In this document: piece after piece, positions 33,420-42,590 of the stretch
Numbering within the stretch: position 1 is the stretch's first letter
Layout of the letters: each line of letters starts with the position of its first letter
DNA from: Clostridium sp. AWRP
GTDB taxonomy: Bacteria; Bacillota; Clostridia; Clostridiales; Clostridiaceae
Assembly (NCBI RefSeq): GCF_004006395.2
Contig: NZ_CP029758.2
Coordinates: forward strand, 1,984,001-2,048,000
DNA length: 64,000 bases
Direction: 5' to 3'
Position numbers and translations under genes: made by a program
Notes under the pieces: generated by a model
The model's database searches: none
What the model was told of the DNA's origin: nothing
Seen by the model: the letters and a program-made list of their open reading frames with translations, nothing else

Positions 33420-34040
33420 ATGTATGGTGATAATTTATATGGCAGTATTAAATATGCAGAAAATACAATAAATGAGGAAGAAATTAAACCGTATATTCCT
33501 GATCTAATGCAGCATTTACCTCCATGGTACCGCAATACTGAGATGATGAACCAAATTGAAAATAGTGCAGCTAGGGAAATGGGACTGGTTAGGTATAATC
33601 AACAAGATTTGCTTAACCAATTTTTTATAGATACTGCTACATGGGGGTTAAGTATTATATGGGAGCCACCTTTAGGGATTGCAACAGATTTAAATAAAAC
33701 ATATGAAGATAGAAGGGCAGTTATAAAAGCAAAACTAAGAGGATCTGGGACAACTACCGTTGCTATGATAAAAAATACTGCAGAAGCTTTCTCAGGTGGG
33801 GAATGTGATGTAATTCAGTATCCGGAGAACTATAGCTTTACACTACAATTTATTGGAATTAAGGGTATCCCTAAAAATATGGAAGCTTTTAAACATATGT
33901 TGGAGGATATAAAGCCAGCTCACTTAGGCTATGACATCAAATATACTTATACTGTTTGGAACTTCTTAAAAGATAAAAATCTTACAGTTGACCAAGCTAA
34001 ATCCAATACATGGGACAGCCTAAAAGTTTATAACGGATAG
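33420..34040 (+). CDS. Baseplate protein XkdU/DUF2313-like
   Basis: 206 residues. LMQHLPPWYRNTEMMNQIENSAAREMGLVRYNQQDLLNQFFIDTATWGLSIIWEPPLGI is the DUF2313 (YmfQ/XkdU) signature. It completes the wedge and anchors fibres. Starts 3 bases after the fibre gene. Confidence 0.87.
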   Translation: MYGDNLYGSIKYAENTINEEEIKPYIPDLMQHLPPWYRNTEMMNQIENSAAREMGLVRYNQQDLLNQFFIDTATWGLSIIWEPPLGIATDLNKTYEDRRAVIKAKLRGSGTTTVAMIKNTAEAFSGGECDVIQYPENYSFTLQFIGIKGIPKNMEAFKHMLEDIKPAHLGYDIKYTYTVWNFLKDKNLTVDQAKSNTWDSLKVYNG

Positions 34041-34055
34041 GAGGATGATATATAA

Positions 34056-35150
34056 ATGAAAACAACAGCAAATTATGCTTTAAGAGAGCCAGAGGGAACA
34101 GATGTAGTAAATATAGATGATCTAAATTATAACGCAGAGGTTATTGATTCTAAATTAAAAGCAGTTGAAACTAAGGTTGGGAGTATAACAGTTCCTATTA
34201 CATCTGTAAATAATAAAACAGGTGCCGTTACTTTATCTGCAAGCGATATAAAAGCAGCAGATGGAACAACTTTAGAAGTTGTAAAGGCAGATCTTGGTTC
34301 ACATTTGGCAGATAATATGGCTCATGGTATTGGAGATAAGACTAAGCTTAATACCACTGCAAAGGATACTATAGTGGCCGCAATTAACGAGGTTTTTCAA
34401 TTTGGCACTAGCGTAAAATCTAGTACGATTAGTGCCGTAAACAGCAAAGGACAAGGTCTTAGTACCACAGCTACATGGAATCAAATTATAGCTGCTATAA
34501 ATTCTATAGCAAGAGGACAAGGAAATGCAGTAGAAAGTCAGGTATTAAGTGGAGCAGATTTTAGTAATTCAGATGGGAAGTTAAGACATGGATCTATGCC
34601 TAATAATGGAGTCGTAAGTGGAACTATTACAAATCAAGGACAATCTATAAGTATCCCAGAAGGTTATACAAAAGGTGGAAGCATTATAGCTAAATTTGCT
34701 AATTTAATTGCTAGTAACGTAAAAAAAAATGTAGATATAGGTGGCATTATTGGTTCATTAGATATAGAAAGCTTGGGAGGCAGACAATGGACAAGTGGAA
34801 ATATTTCTTCTCAAGATACAGGTTCTCATCGTGCACAAATTTATCTGCCTGGGGTATCTTTTAAGCCAAAAATAATTCTTATTTCAGGAAGGTCCATATC
34901 AACATATAAAATTTATAATTTTGCTATATATGATGCAGATAATATTGTTTTAGTTTCAGGAAATAATTGGATTAGTGCGCAATATGAATTAGATTCAAAT
35001 CTTGCCAATAGTGGTACTCTTACTAGTTCTAATAATTTTGCTACTATGGGAGGAAGCATTTCTGACTCTCAAATTATTATGCCTATACAGAATAGTAGAT
35101 ATAATGGATCTATGAATTGGTATGATATAAAATATGGAATTATAGGTTAG
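34056..35150 (+). CDS. Second tail fibre / receptor-binding protein
   Basis: 364 residues. The start MKTTANYALREPEGTDVVNIDDLNYNAEVIDSKLKAVE is typical of clostridial phage fibres. GAVTLSASDIKA and HLADNMAHG follow, then TATWNQIIAAINSI. The C-terminal half is beta-rich and probably the receptor-binding tip. RBS GGATAGGAGGATG. A helper-like protein follows. Confidence 0.8.
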   Translation: MKTTANYALREPEGTDVVNIDDLNYNAEVIDSKLKAVETKVGSITVPITSVNNKTGAVTLSASDIKAADGTTLEVVKADLGSHLADNMAHGIGDKTKLNTTAKDTIVAAINEVFQFGTSVKSSTISAVNSKGQGLSTTATWNQIIAAINSIARGQGNAVESQVLSGADFSNSDGKLRHGSMPNNGVVSGTITNQGQSISIPEGYTKGGSIIAKFANLIASNVKKNVDIGGIIGSLDIESLGGRQWTSGNISSQDTGSHRAQIYLPGVSFKPKIILISGRSISTYKIYNFAIYDADNIVLVSGNNWISAQYELDSNLANSGTLTSSNNFATMGGSISDSQIIMPIQNSRYNGSMNWYDIKYGIIG

Positions 35151-35164
35151 GAGGCTTTATATAA

Positions 35165-35854
35165 ATGCAGCAGATAGGAAGAAAAATATATTATGATAAA
35201 AATACAGGAAATGTATTACTGGATACAGGAGAAATGCAAGGATCTGATGGTGCTTTAAGAGAAACTACAATAAATGAAGATTTTCAGTCATATAAAGTTT
35301 TATCGCAGAGAAATAAGGATAGTGTAGGAGTAATGCAATTGGAATATGGGCAATTAAATGATAAATTTAGCACGTGCACAGGATATAGTATAGATATAGA
35401 TAAGAATCCTATAGATGCAAGTGCTATTATTTTTACCTTTATAACTCTTGAGGCTTCACTTCAGGAAGTTAAACAGGCTAAAATAAATGAATTAAGCCAA
35501 GATTGCCAGAATAAAATAGTAGGAGGATTTACTTCTACGGCTTATCAAAATATAAGTAAAGTCTATGATAGTACTTTAGAAGACCAGTCAAATATAACAG
35601 GAAACGCCCTTAGTGCCGTATCAAAAGTGGCAGGAGTACAAGAGTGCCAGAAGGATAAATTTTATTACCATGATCATGGAGAAGATTTTGCAGAATGGAC
35701 AGCAAGTGAGTGCTTGCAATTAGCGAGAGATTTTAAAAGTTTTAAGGAGCAACAATTAATAAAAAATAAGCAACTACAAGTATATGTTAATAATCTTACA
35801 AGTGTAGAGGAGGTGCAGAAAGTAACATGGGATACAGTAATTCCAACAACTTAA
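35165..35854 (+). CDS. Fibre-associated protein with DUF4376-like C-terminus
   Basis: 229 residues. IGRKIYYDKNTGNVLLDTGEMQG is a phage fibre-accessory start. QEVKQAKINELSQDCQNKIVGGFTSTAY and the helical end (LQLARDFKSFKEQQLIKNKQLQVYVNNLTSVEEVQKV) resemble the DUF4376 module often next to fibres. It may be a fibre chaperone or minor fibre part. Its end overlaps the next gene by 28 bases. Confidence 0.68.
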   Translation: MQQIGRKIYYDKNTGNVLLDTGEMQGSDGALRETTINEDFQSYKVLSQRNKDSVGVMQLEYGQLNDKFSTCTGYSIDIDKNPIDASAIIFTFITLEASLQEVKQAKINELSQDCQNKIVGGFTSTAYQNISKVYDSTLEDQSNITGNALSAVSKVAGVQECQKDKFYYHDHGEDFAEWTASECLQLARDFKSFKEQQLIKNKQLQVYVNNLTSVEEVQKVTWDTVIPTT

Positions 35855-36300
35855 AAAATCAAATATATAAAGACTTGATTTTAATAGTTACAATGGGAGC
35901 TATATATATGGTACTAGAAGGTTTATGGCGTGGATGGACACATATATCCATGTTAGTAGTTGGTGGTTTGAGTGCTTTTTTTATAGGGAGATTGAATGAA
36001 CATCCCCAATTTTATGATAAGAAAATGTGGCAGGAGTGTTTGATAGGTACTATCATAGCTTTAATATTAGAATTTACAAGTGGCATGATTTTAAATGTGT
36101 GGCTAGATTTAGACATATGGGACTATTCTAATGAGCCTTTTAACTTATATGGACAGATATGTTTGCCTTATGCTGTGCTGTGGTTTTTTCTAGTACCGTT
36201 TGCTATATATGTTGATGATTATTTAAGATATAAGTTATTTGAAGAAAAGAAGCCAGCAGGTTTATTAAAAAATTATAAGGATTTATTTACAGGTAATTAA
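35827..36300 (+). CDS. Putative ABC-transporter type IV (CmpB-like) membrane protein
   Basis: 157 residues with four hydrophobic segments (about 17-34, 40-52, 72-90, 112-132). LIVTMGAIYMVLEGLWRGWTHISMLVVGGLSAFFIGRLNE and CLIGTIIALILEFTSGMILNVWLDLDIWDYS are typical of the ABC_trans_CmpB family. In this place, between fibres and lysis genes, it might act in lysis or superinfection rather than transport; this is open. ATG has GAGGAGGTG 11 bases upstream. Confidence 0.7.
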   Translation: MGYSNSNNLKNQIYKDLILIVTMGAIYMVLEGLWRGWTHISMLVVGGLSAFFIGRLNEHPQFYDKKMWQECLIGTIIALILEFTSGMILNVWLDLDIWDYSNEPFNLYGQICLPYAVLWFFLVPFAIYVDDYLRYKLFEEKKPAGLLKNYKDLFTGN

Positions 36301-36408
36301 AGATTAAAAATAGCTTTTTTATTTTTGTACACTTATTTAATGTTGTTTCATATTATGTAAAGATGAACATTAATTAGTTCGTCAGTATGAAAAACAGAGG
36401 TATATAAG

Positions 36409-37164
36409 ATGATAAAAAGAAGTTATAAACTAAAGCCGGATAAACAAGATATGAGAGATAGAATTTACTATGCTTCTACTATAGAGAAAGTTTCACATCT
36501 TCCTAAAGTCATAGACCTTAGAAAATATATGTCACCAATAGTGGACCAAGGAGAGCTGGGAAGTTGTACAGCTAATGCTATTGTTTCAGGATTACGTGAG
36601 TATCTTGAAAATGTATCGAATCAGCCATATAAACGACTTAGTCGTTTATATTTATATTGGTGGGAAAGGTTTATAGAGAATACTGTAAATGAGGATAGTG
36701 GAGCTTATATTAGGGATGGAATGAAAGTGCTTAAACAGCTTGGGTGTTCTTTTGAAACTGATTATCCTTATGATGTTAGTAGATTTACAGATGAACCGAA
36801 TCCGAGGGCTGTATTAAATGGAGTGTCATATACAATTAAGGAATATAACCGTGTAAAAGATTTAAACACTTTAAAAATTGCTTTAACTGAAGGATTACCA
36901 GTAGTTATAGGAATAAAAGTATATTCAAGTTTTGAATCAGATGATGTTGCAAATACCGGAATAGTTCCAATGCCAGATATAACTAAAGAACAGTTATTAG
37001 GTGGACACGCAGTATTAGTAGTAGGATATAATGATAATAATCATCAAGTTATTATGCGTAATTCTTGGGGAGAAGATTGGGGAGATAAAGGATATTTCTA
37101 TCTTCCTTATCAGTACTTTACTGATCCTAATAATTATGTTACAGATATGTGGACAGGAAAGTAA
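36409..37164 (+). CDS. Papain-family (C1A) cysteine protease in the late region
   Basis: 251 residues, no signal peptide. The catalytic set is complete: Gln47 and Cys53 in DQGELGSCTAN, His200 in LGGHAVLVVGY, Asn218 in MRNSWGEDWG. A short N-terminal segment (KLKPDKQDMRDRIYYASTIEKVSHLPKVIDLR) precedes the protease. It lies in its own transcript-like unit between tail and lysis genes with a terminator behind. It may be released at lysis, be packed in the particle, or be cargo. The substrate is unknown. Confidence 0.85.
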   Translation: MIKRSYKLKPDKQDMRDRIYYASTIEKVSHLPKVIDLRKYMSPIVDQGELGSCTANAIVSGLREYLENVSNQPYKRLSRLYLYWWERFIENTVNEDSGAYIRDGMKVLKQLGCSFETDYPYDVSRFTDEPNPRAVLNGVSYTIKEYNRVKDLNTLKIALTEGLPVVIGIKVYSSFESDDVANTGIVPMPDITKEQLLGGHAVLVVGYNDNNHQVIMRNSWGEDWGDKGYFYLPYQYFTDPNNYVTDMWTGK

Positions 37165-37183
37165 TTTTTTATTGAAATAATCT

Positions 37184-37215
37184 AAGAGTTTTGGAGAAAT
37201 CCAAAGCTCTTTTTT
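37184..37215 (+). terminator. Terminator after the cysteine protease gene
   Basis: AAGAG-T-TTTGG pairs with CCAAA-G-CTCTT (37184-37194 with 37201-37211) followed by TTTT. It ends the protease transcript before the lysis genes. Confidence 0.75.
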
Positions 37216-37241
37216 AATACAAATTTTTAAGGAGGGAGTAT

Positions 37242-37505
37242 ATGAGTGAATGTTATGATGCTAAATTATGCACAGAAAAGCATAAACAAGTGGACGAGAC
37301 TTTTGATCTGCATGAGAGAAGATTAAATGATCATGCTGATAGGCTTAAAAAGTTAGAAGGAAGGGGAGAGCGGGTAGATGAAAAGTTAGGAGATTTGTGT
37401 GACAGACTTAATAATTTAATAAGTACCTTAAAATGGGGTATGGGCATATTAGGAGCTTCATTCTTGGGGCTCTTTATTTATTTACTAGAATTACATTTAA
37501 AATAA
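37242..37505 (+). CDS. XhlA-like haemolysin / lysis accessory protein
   Basis: 87 residues: a long amphipathic helix (about 10-60; HERRLNDHADRLKKLEGRGERVDEKLGDL) and one C-terminal membrane segment (WGMGILGASFLGLFIYLLELHL). This is the XhlA layout, which works with holin and endolysin. RBS AAGGAGGGA. Confidence 0.85.
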   Translation: MSECYDAKLCTEKHKQVDETFDLHERRLNDHADRLKKLEGRGERVDEKLGDLCDRLNNLISTLKWGMGILGASFLGLFIYLLELHLK

Positions 37506-37521
37506 GAAGGGAAATGATGTT

Positions 37522-38439
37522 ATGAAAGGCATTGATATTTTTAGTGGAAACAATATACAGAGCTTTCAACAAATTAAAAGTTCAGGTGTAGAAGTAGTTT
37601 ATATTAAAGCAACAGAGGGTAGGACGTATACAGATAAAACATTTTATGATTTCTATAAGCAAGCAAAGGCTTTAGGGTTAAAGGTTGGATTCTATCATTA
37701 CTTAAGAGGAAATGATCCAGTGATAGAAGCACAGCATTTTTTAAGTGTAGTTTCTAATATGCCAGTAGATTGTGTTTATGCAATAGATACAGAGGATGAT
37801 AGTATTAGAAATAGTTCAGCTAACCAAAGAGTTAGACAATTTGCTGATCATTTAAAAAGTCGGGGGAAGGCTGCAGGATTATATACTTATGATAGTTTCT
37901 ATGAGGAATGTCTAAATAAAAATATTATAGGCGACTTGCCTTTATGGGTTGCACATTATGGAGTATCTGAGCCTAATGTAAAACCATATGCAGGGTTTCA
38001 ATATTCGGAAACTGGAAGGGTACCAGGTATAAGTGGAAATGTAGATCTGAATATTTTTAATGATGGTATTTTGTTAGATACTACAATTGTGCCAAGGACT
38101 CCTGTTTTAAAAGAACAGATACAAGCCTTGGAGTATTGGCTAAACGTAGATTATAATGCACATATCTTAGATGATGGATTGATACGTCACCATGAGTTAG
38201 ATCCTAATTTAGAAGCTGTAGGTAAAATTATTACCAAGGGGCATAAAAGCCATCTTGTACAATGGATTCAACAAAAATTAGAAGGGTATGGATACTTAAA
38301 GAAAGGTTCTTATATTGATATGTTATATGATGAGCCTACTTTCCAAGCGGTCACGAATATGCAGAAGAATTGGCAGAGAGAAACAAGTGGCAAAATTTTA
38401 GTTTCAAATAGAACATGGGAAATATTTTTAAATAATTAA
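37522..38439 (+). CDS. Endolysin: GH25 muramidase with peptidoglycan-binding domain
   Basis: 305 residues, no signal peptide. The GH25 domain (1-190) shows MKGIDIFSGNN, VYIKATEGRTY, GFYHYLRG, catalytic AIDTED (Asp89, Glu91) and VDLNIF. The C-terminal PG_binding_1-like unit (about 232-305; KSHLVQWIQQKLEGYGYLKKGSYIDMLYDEPTFQAVTNMQ) anchors it to the wall. It hydrolyses the MurNAc-GlcNAc bond at lysis. It sits between XhlA and a holin-like protein. Confidence 0.93.
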   Translation: MKGIDIFSGNNIQSFQQIKSSGVEVVYIKATEGRTYTDKTFYDFYKQAKALGLKVGFYHYLRGNDPVIEAQHFLSVVSNMPVDCVYAIDTEDDSIRNSSANQRVRQFADHLKSRGKAAGLYTYDSFYEECLNKNIIGDLPLWVAHYGVSEPNVKPYAGFQYSETGRVPGISGNVDLNIFNDGILLDTTIVPRTPVLKEQIQALEYWLNVDYNAHILDDGLIRHHELDPNLEAVGKIITKGHKSHLVQWIQQKLEGYGYLKKGSYIDMLYDEPTFQAVTNMQKNWQRETSGKILVSNRTWEIFLNN

Positions 38440-38461
38440 TATAAAATGGAGGAATGTATAG

Positions 38462-39028
38462 ATGAATAGTATAAATATTTTAATAGCAATTGGTGGAGTT
38501 GTAGTTTTAGGAGCTACGCTTCTTTTATTTCCTAATTTAAAGAAAAAAGGTATAGATGTTGATGGTGTTATAGACAAAGTTGCAAATGAAGCAGAAGCAA
38601 TAATTTCGGTAGGAAAAGAGGTACTTCTTCCAGCTAACCCAGTTATAAATGTATTAGACTTAATAGATAAGTGGGCTAAGATTGCCGCAGGTAACTCTCA
38701 ACAGCTTTCTCATGCAGGTGTCATTTCAAAAGATGCAAGGTCTCAGGTTGCCGAGAATGTAGTGCTTAATGTATGTCAGGAAGCCAAAATTCCAGTTGAT
38801 GAAAATAAGAAAGCTCTTATTGATGCAGCAATAAAAAATGCAGTGAATGATTTTGGACATGAACCTACAACAGAGGCACAGAAGCAAGAACAGATTATCA
38901 AGTTAACTCAGGAAAATGCAGATTTAAAGCAAAAACTTGAAGCTATACAAAATACAGTAGCTTCTACACAGAATACGTCAACTATAACGCCTGTACAAAA
39001 TATAAATACGGATGAAGGTAATTTATAA
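38462..39028 (+). CDS. LLH-type phage holin-like protein
   Basis: 188 residues. One N-terminal membrane segment (about 4-25; INILIAIGGVVVLGATLLLFP) is followed by a soluble part (IDKVANEAEAIISVGKEV...) and a coiled coil (KQEQIIKLTQENADLKQKLEAIQ). The pattern fits LLH-family holins of Gram-positive phages. Last gene of the prophage visible before the IS copy. Confidence 0.7.
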   Translation: MNSINILIAIGGVVVLGATLLLFPNLKKKGIDVDGVIDKVANEAEAIISVGKEVLLPANPVINVLDLIDKWAKIAAGNSQQLSHAGVISKDARSQVAENVVLNVCQEAKIPVDENKKALIDAAIKNAVNDFGHEPTTEAQKQEQIIKLTQENADLKQKLEAIQNTVASTQNTSTITPVQNINTDEGNL

Positions 39029-39064
39029 AATGTAGTTCAGCAATTTGAATAATATTTCTAAATA

Positions 39065-39104
39065 AAAAAATTATTTCTACAAAATTTTGTAGAAATAATT
39101 TTTT
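39065..39104 (+). terminator. Perfect 20-bp inverted repeat, bidirectional terminator
   Basis: AAAAAATTATTTCTACAAAA is followed directly by its exact complement (39065-39084 with 39085-39104). T-runs on both strands make it work for the lysis genes and for the converging minus-strand gene. Confidence 0.85.
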
Positions 39105-39130
39105 ATAATCTAACTTTTTATATTAAAATG

Positions 39131-40659
39131 GGGAATGGGTATGGATTTGTGTAAAAACCAAATCTATACCCATTATTTTTGTATAATGGAATGGAAGATT
39201 TGGAACAATATTCTTAAATAAATTAGGAGGAGTTTCAAATGAAAGAAATTGAAGTACCAGATATCGATTATAAGGAAGAAGTTAAAAAATGCAAAACTAT
39301 GGAGGACGTAGTTGGCAGAAATGGTTTGCTGCAGAGACTTTTAAAGGATGTTATACAAAATATGCTTGAGGCAGAAATGGAAGAACTGCTTGGCAGAGAA
39401 AAATATCAAAGAAGTGAGGATTCAGAAAATAAAAATTATAGAAATGGATACTCAAAGAAAAGTATTAGGAGCAGTGTTGGTGATGTAAATCTTGATATAC
39501 CAAGAGATAGAAAAGCTGACTTTGAACCTAAAGTTGTAAAAAAATATGAAACTGTATGCAATGAACTGGATAAGAAAATTATAGGATTATACGCAAGAGG
39601 TATGTCTACAAGAGACATTCAGTCAGAACTGGAAGAATTATATGGCATCGATGTATCGCCAACAATGATATCAAAAATAACTGATAAAGTTATGGATTCA
39701 GCTGCACAATGGCAGAATAGGGCACTGGATGACGTGTATCCTATTGTTTATATGGATGCAATACATTTTAAGGTTAGGGAAGAAAATAAAATAGTCACAA
39801 AAGCTGCCTATATATGTATGGCCCTTGATATGAAAGGATATAAAGATATTTTGGGCATATGGATTGGTGAAGCCGAAGGAGCAAAATTCTGGCTGTCAGT
39901 TTGCAATGATTTAAGAAATAGAGGAGTAAAAGAAATACTGATTGCCTGTATGGATGGACTAAAAGGGCTTCCAGATGCAATAAAATCCGTATTTCCGGAT
40001 GTTAGTATTCAAAATTGTATAATACACCAAATAAGAAATTCTATTAAGTATATAGCTTCCAAAGATAAAAAGGAATTTATGAAAGATTTAAAATGCGTAT
40101 ATAAAGCACCTACTGAAGATTCTGCAATTAACGGCCTGGATAATCTAAAGAAAAAATGGGATCAGAAGTATAGTATAGTAATTGAATCCTGGTATAATAA
40201 CTGGGATAAGTTATCAACATATTTTAATTACTCACCGGAAATCAGGAAAATTATTTATACTACAAACGCATTAGAGGGTTTCAACCGACAGCTTAGAAAG
40301 TTTACGAAGATAAGAACAGTATTTCCAAATGATGAAGCACTTAGAAAATCTCTTTACCTAGCTACTGAGAAAGTCATGGAAAAATGGACTTCTCCATCCC
40401 AAAATTGGGGAATGACATTGGCACAATTAACTATTGTGTTTAATGATAAACTAGGCGAAGAGATACTCTAAGATTTAGCTAAAATTTTTATATTTTTTCT
40501 TATTTTATTGCATAATTAAGTATATTATACAAACAATAAGAATGTAATATTAATCAGTATTAGTATTACTCAAATATAAAAAAATATAACTGAAAATCAA
40601 AATTTCCAGTTATATAAAACTAAATCAAATCTATTTTACACAAATCCATCTATATTCTC
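39131..40659 (+). mobile_element. IS256-family insertion sequence, copy 2 (1,529 bp)
   Basis: Same length and ends as copy 1 and the same orientation. It is flanked by an 8-bp duplication TTAAAATG (39123-39130 and 40660-40667), different from copy 1's. The right duplication contains the stop codon of the minus-strand gene that begins at 40660, so the insertion hit the last codons but recreated them. The two copies bracket 30.6 kb of prophage. Confidence 0.93.
39239..40471 (+). CDS. IS256-family transposase (identical second copy)
   Basis: 410 residues, identical to the product of 7084-8316, with the same DDE residues (about 172, 238, 345) and the same TAGGAGGAG ribosome site. Identity of both protein and flanking IS sequence indicates recent transposition. 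Confidence 0.96.
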   Translation: MKEIEVPDIDYKEEVKKCKTMEDVVGRNGLLQRLLKDVIQNMLEAEMEELLGREKYQRSEDSENKNYRNGYSKKSIRSSVGDVNLDIPRDRKADFEPKVVKKYETVCNELDKKIIGLYARGMSTRDIQSELEELYGIDVSPTMISKITDKVMDSAAQWQNRALDDVYPIVYMDAIHFKVREENKIVTKAAYICMALDMKGYKDILGIWIGEAEGAKFWLSVCNDLRNRGVKEILIACMDGLKGLPDAIKSVFPDVSIQNCIIHQIRNSIKYIASKDKKEFMKDLKCVYKAPTEDSAINGLDNLKKKWDQKYSIVIESWYNNWDKLSTYFNYSPEIRKIIYTTNALEGFNRQLRKFTKIRTVFPNDEALRKSLYLATEKVMEKWTSPSQNWGMTLAQLTIVFNDKLGEEIL

Positions 40660-41349
40660 TTAAAATGCAGGAGTAGCAACATGTCTTGTGCCATAATTTG
40701 TAGTTGGTTCTAAAATTAGTATTCCATCCCCCATATCATCAGATCCAGCTGCTTTTGGAGAAGCCAATATTGCAGCAGCAACATTATTTGAATATGATGA
40801 TTTAGGAATTATGTCATTTGATTCTATAAAATTTGCTACTTGATTGCTATTTGTTGGATGACTTGTATTTATATAATTAAGTATTTTACTGAGATTGGAA
40901 GATGAAAGTTCATAATAAATATTGTAATTGTAATTGTAGAATCTTGGGCTATTTGGTACTACTGTAAATTTATCAGGATCTTGAGATGATCTTAAGAATA
41001 GTACACCATTTCCTTCATCTGATCGTATTAATATGTTACCAACTCCAAATATAAATAGAGACCTCCCTATCTTATTAGCAACACTTCTAGATGATACTAT
41101 ATTATTATCAACTAAAAAATCTATAAAATTGGAGCCATTTGTTGAGTGAAGATAAGTATATACTTCCTGAACTTGATCATGGGTTAAACTGCAATATGTT
41201 GTAAAATCATAACTTTGTGTGGCTTTAACGTTCAAAGTTGGTTTTACTGTATTTTGGATGCCTTGAGCCTGTACATTGGTTAATACGACACCTGATGTAA
41301 GTAATAATGCTGCTAGTGTAGATGACAAAAATTTCACTTTTTTATTCAT
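40660..41349 (-). CDS. Secreted protein of unknown family
   Basis: 229 residues with a clear signal peptide (MNKKVKFLSSTLAALLLTSGVVLTNVQAQ, cut near VQA-Q, about 28). The mature part has two similar segments: SLTHDQVQEVYTYLHSTNGSNFIDFLVDNNIVSSRSVANKI (about 53-93) and LSSSNLSKILNYINTSHPTNSNQVANFIESNDII (about 147-180). RBS AAAGGAGATC. A paralogue at 42591 shares the signal and this fold. The stop codon lies inside the target duplication of IS copy 2. Function unknown. Confidence 0.75.
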   Translation of the reverse strand: MNKKVKFLSSTLAALLLTSGVVLTNVQAQGIQNTVKPTLNVKATQSYDFTTYCSLTHDQVQEVYTYLHSTNGSNFIDFLVDNNIVSSRSVANKIGRSLFIFGVGNILIRSDEGNGVLFLRSSQDPDKFTVVPNSPRFYNYNYNIYYELSSSNLSKILNYINTSHPTNSNQVANFIESNDIIPKSSYSNNVAAAILASPKAAGSDDMGDGILILEPTTNYGTRHVATPAF

Positions 41350-42238
41350 ATTAAGATCTCCTTTTTATGTTGTTTTAGTTTAAGATAAGATAAACTGTTT
41401 GTACTTTATTGCACTAACGTCTTTGTAAAAGTCAATTATTATTTTATACAATGTTTTGTATGGTACGTAACCATGTAATAATCTTTAACATAACTACATA
41501 ACTTTACAATATGAATTTGTAAAAATTTTATATTTTATTTGAATGTATACTGAAATTTAAAGGTATATATAGAAAGAATGATTTAGTTAAATATTAAACT
41601 TGAAATAATTTGTCACTGACATGGCTTGTACATTTTAATTGTATAATAAAAATACTGATACAAGAACGTTAATCTAATAAAGATTACTTAAACTTGTATT
41701 TATCATATCTTTTTATGTTCGTTTTAATTATATATAATGATTTACTATTTGTCAAAATTAATACAATTTGGAAAAATAATATTATACATATATTTTTTTC
41801 AATTTAATCAGTAATTTGTAATATTTTTTACAAATTGAAACATAATATCCATTAAAATCTTTAAATATATATTTATTTTAAATTTGAATAAAATAATAAT
41901 ATTAAAAATTGATATATACAATTCTATAGAAAAAATAAAAATAAAATAGGCCTTTTGATAGTAACAAGCATTGGGATGACTTGGTCAATGCAGATGAAAA
42001 TATTTTAATATAAATTGAGAAGAAAATTAGAGCAAAGTAATTTTAGAAAAAAATATTATAGAAGGTAATTTAAAACCTAGTGAGCTAAATTCTTGCTAGG
42101 CTTTATTTTTATACCACAATAGGTAATGTGCAAATATTTTGATACAATATAATAGAAAGTATGTGTATAAAAGGAAAAATTATAAACCGTTAGTTAGAAA
42201 GATGCTAGAAATTATCTAAGGAGAAACTGGGTTACTTC
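41350..42238. other. Long AT-rich gap between two secreted-protein genes
   Basis: No supportable gene over 889 bases. It holds the divergent promoter area of the 40660 gene and, at about 42040-42170, a segment that is repeated in altered form at 43335-43465 (TAGAAAAAAATATTATA...GGTAATTTAAA, then a CTAG-type hairpin and CAATAT...GTGnAAATATTTTG). The repeat suggests a tandem duplication of a locus that later decayed. Confidence 0.5.
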
Positions 42239-42412
42239 ATGGAAATTGTTTGTAGAAAGATAAATAGCGAGGTTACAGCCAGTAAAATTTTAGCCTTTAC
42301 TTTTGATGAAAGCAAATATGTTGCTGATGTGAAAGAGATTAGTAGAAAACCAGGTAATGCTACTATTAAACATAATATATTAAACCTTATTCAAAACACT
42401 AATACAGTTTAA
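42239..42412 (+). CDS. Small ORF of unknown function (57 aa)
   Basis: MEIVCRKINSEVTASKILAF..., 57 residues. AAGGAG lies 17 bases upstream, too far for a strong start, so expression is doubtful. No family recognised. It may be the remnant of a larger gene in a decayed tandem repeat. Confidence 0.3.
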   Translation: MEIVCRKINSEVTASKILAFTFDESKYVADVKEISRKPGNATIKHNILNLIQNTNTV

Positions 42413-42590
42413 TAGCAATTTACAATTCATAAAATACTATAATAACAATATTTTGCAGAGCATTATTGTAATATTACTATATATTTTATAAATTAGTATT
42501 AAAAATGTAAAAATTAATAATAAAGGAGTAAAATACATAATATTTATATAAAACTATAAATATTTTCAAACAGTAAAGGAGTAATACGTT

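Noticed and set aside
39028..39131. Prophage attachment site (attR) next to the lysis genes
   Set aside because: Only a terminator palindrome is visible; without the left end of the prophage no repeated core can be identified.
6968..40667. Composite transposon formed by the two IS256 copies
   Set aside because: Each copy has its own distinct 8-bp target duplication, so they inserted separately; a composite would share one duplication at the outer ends.
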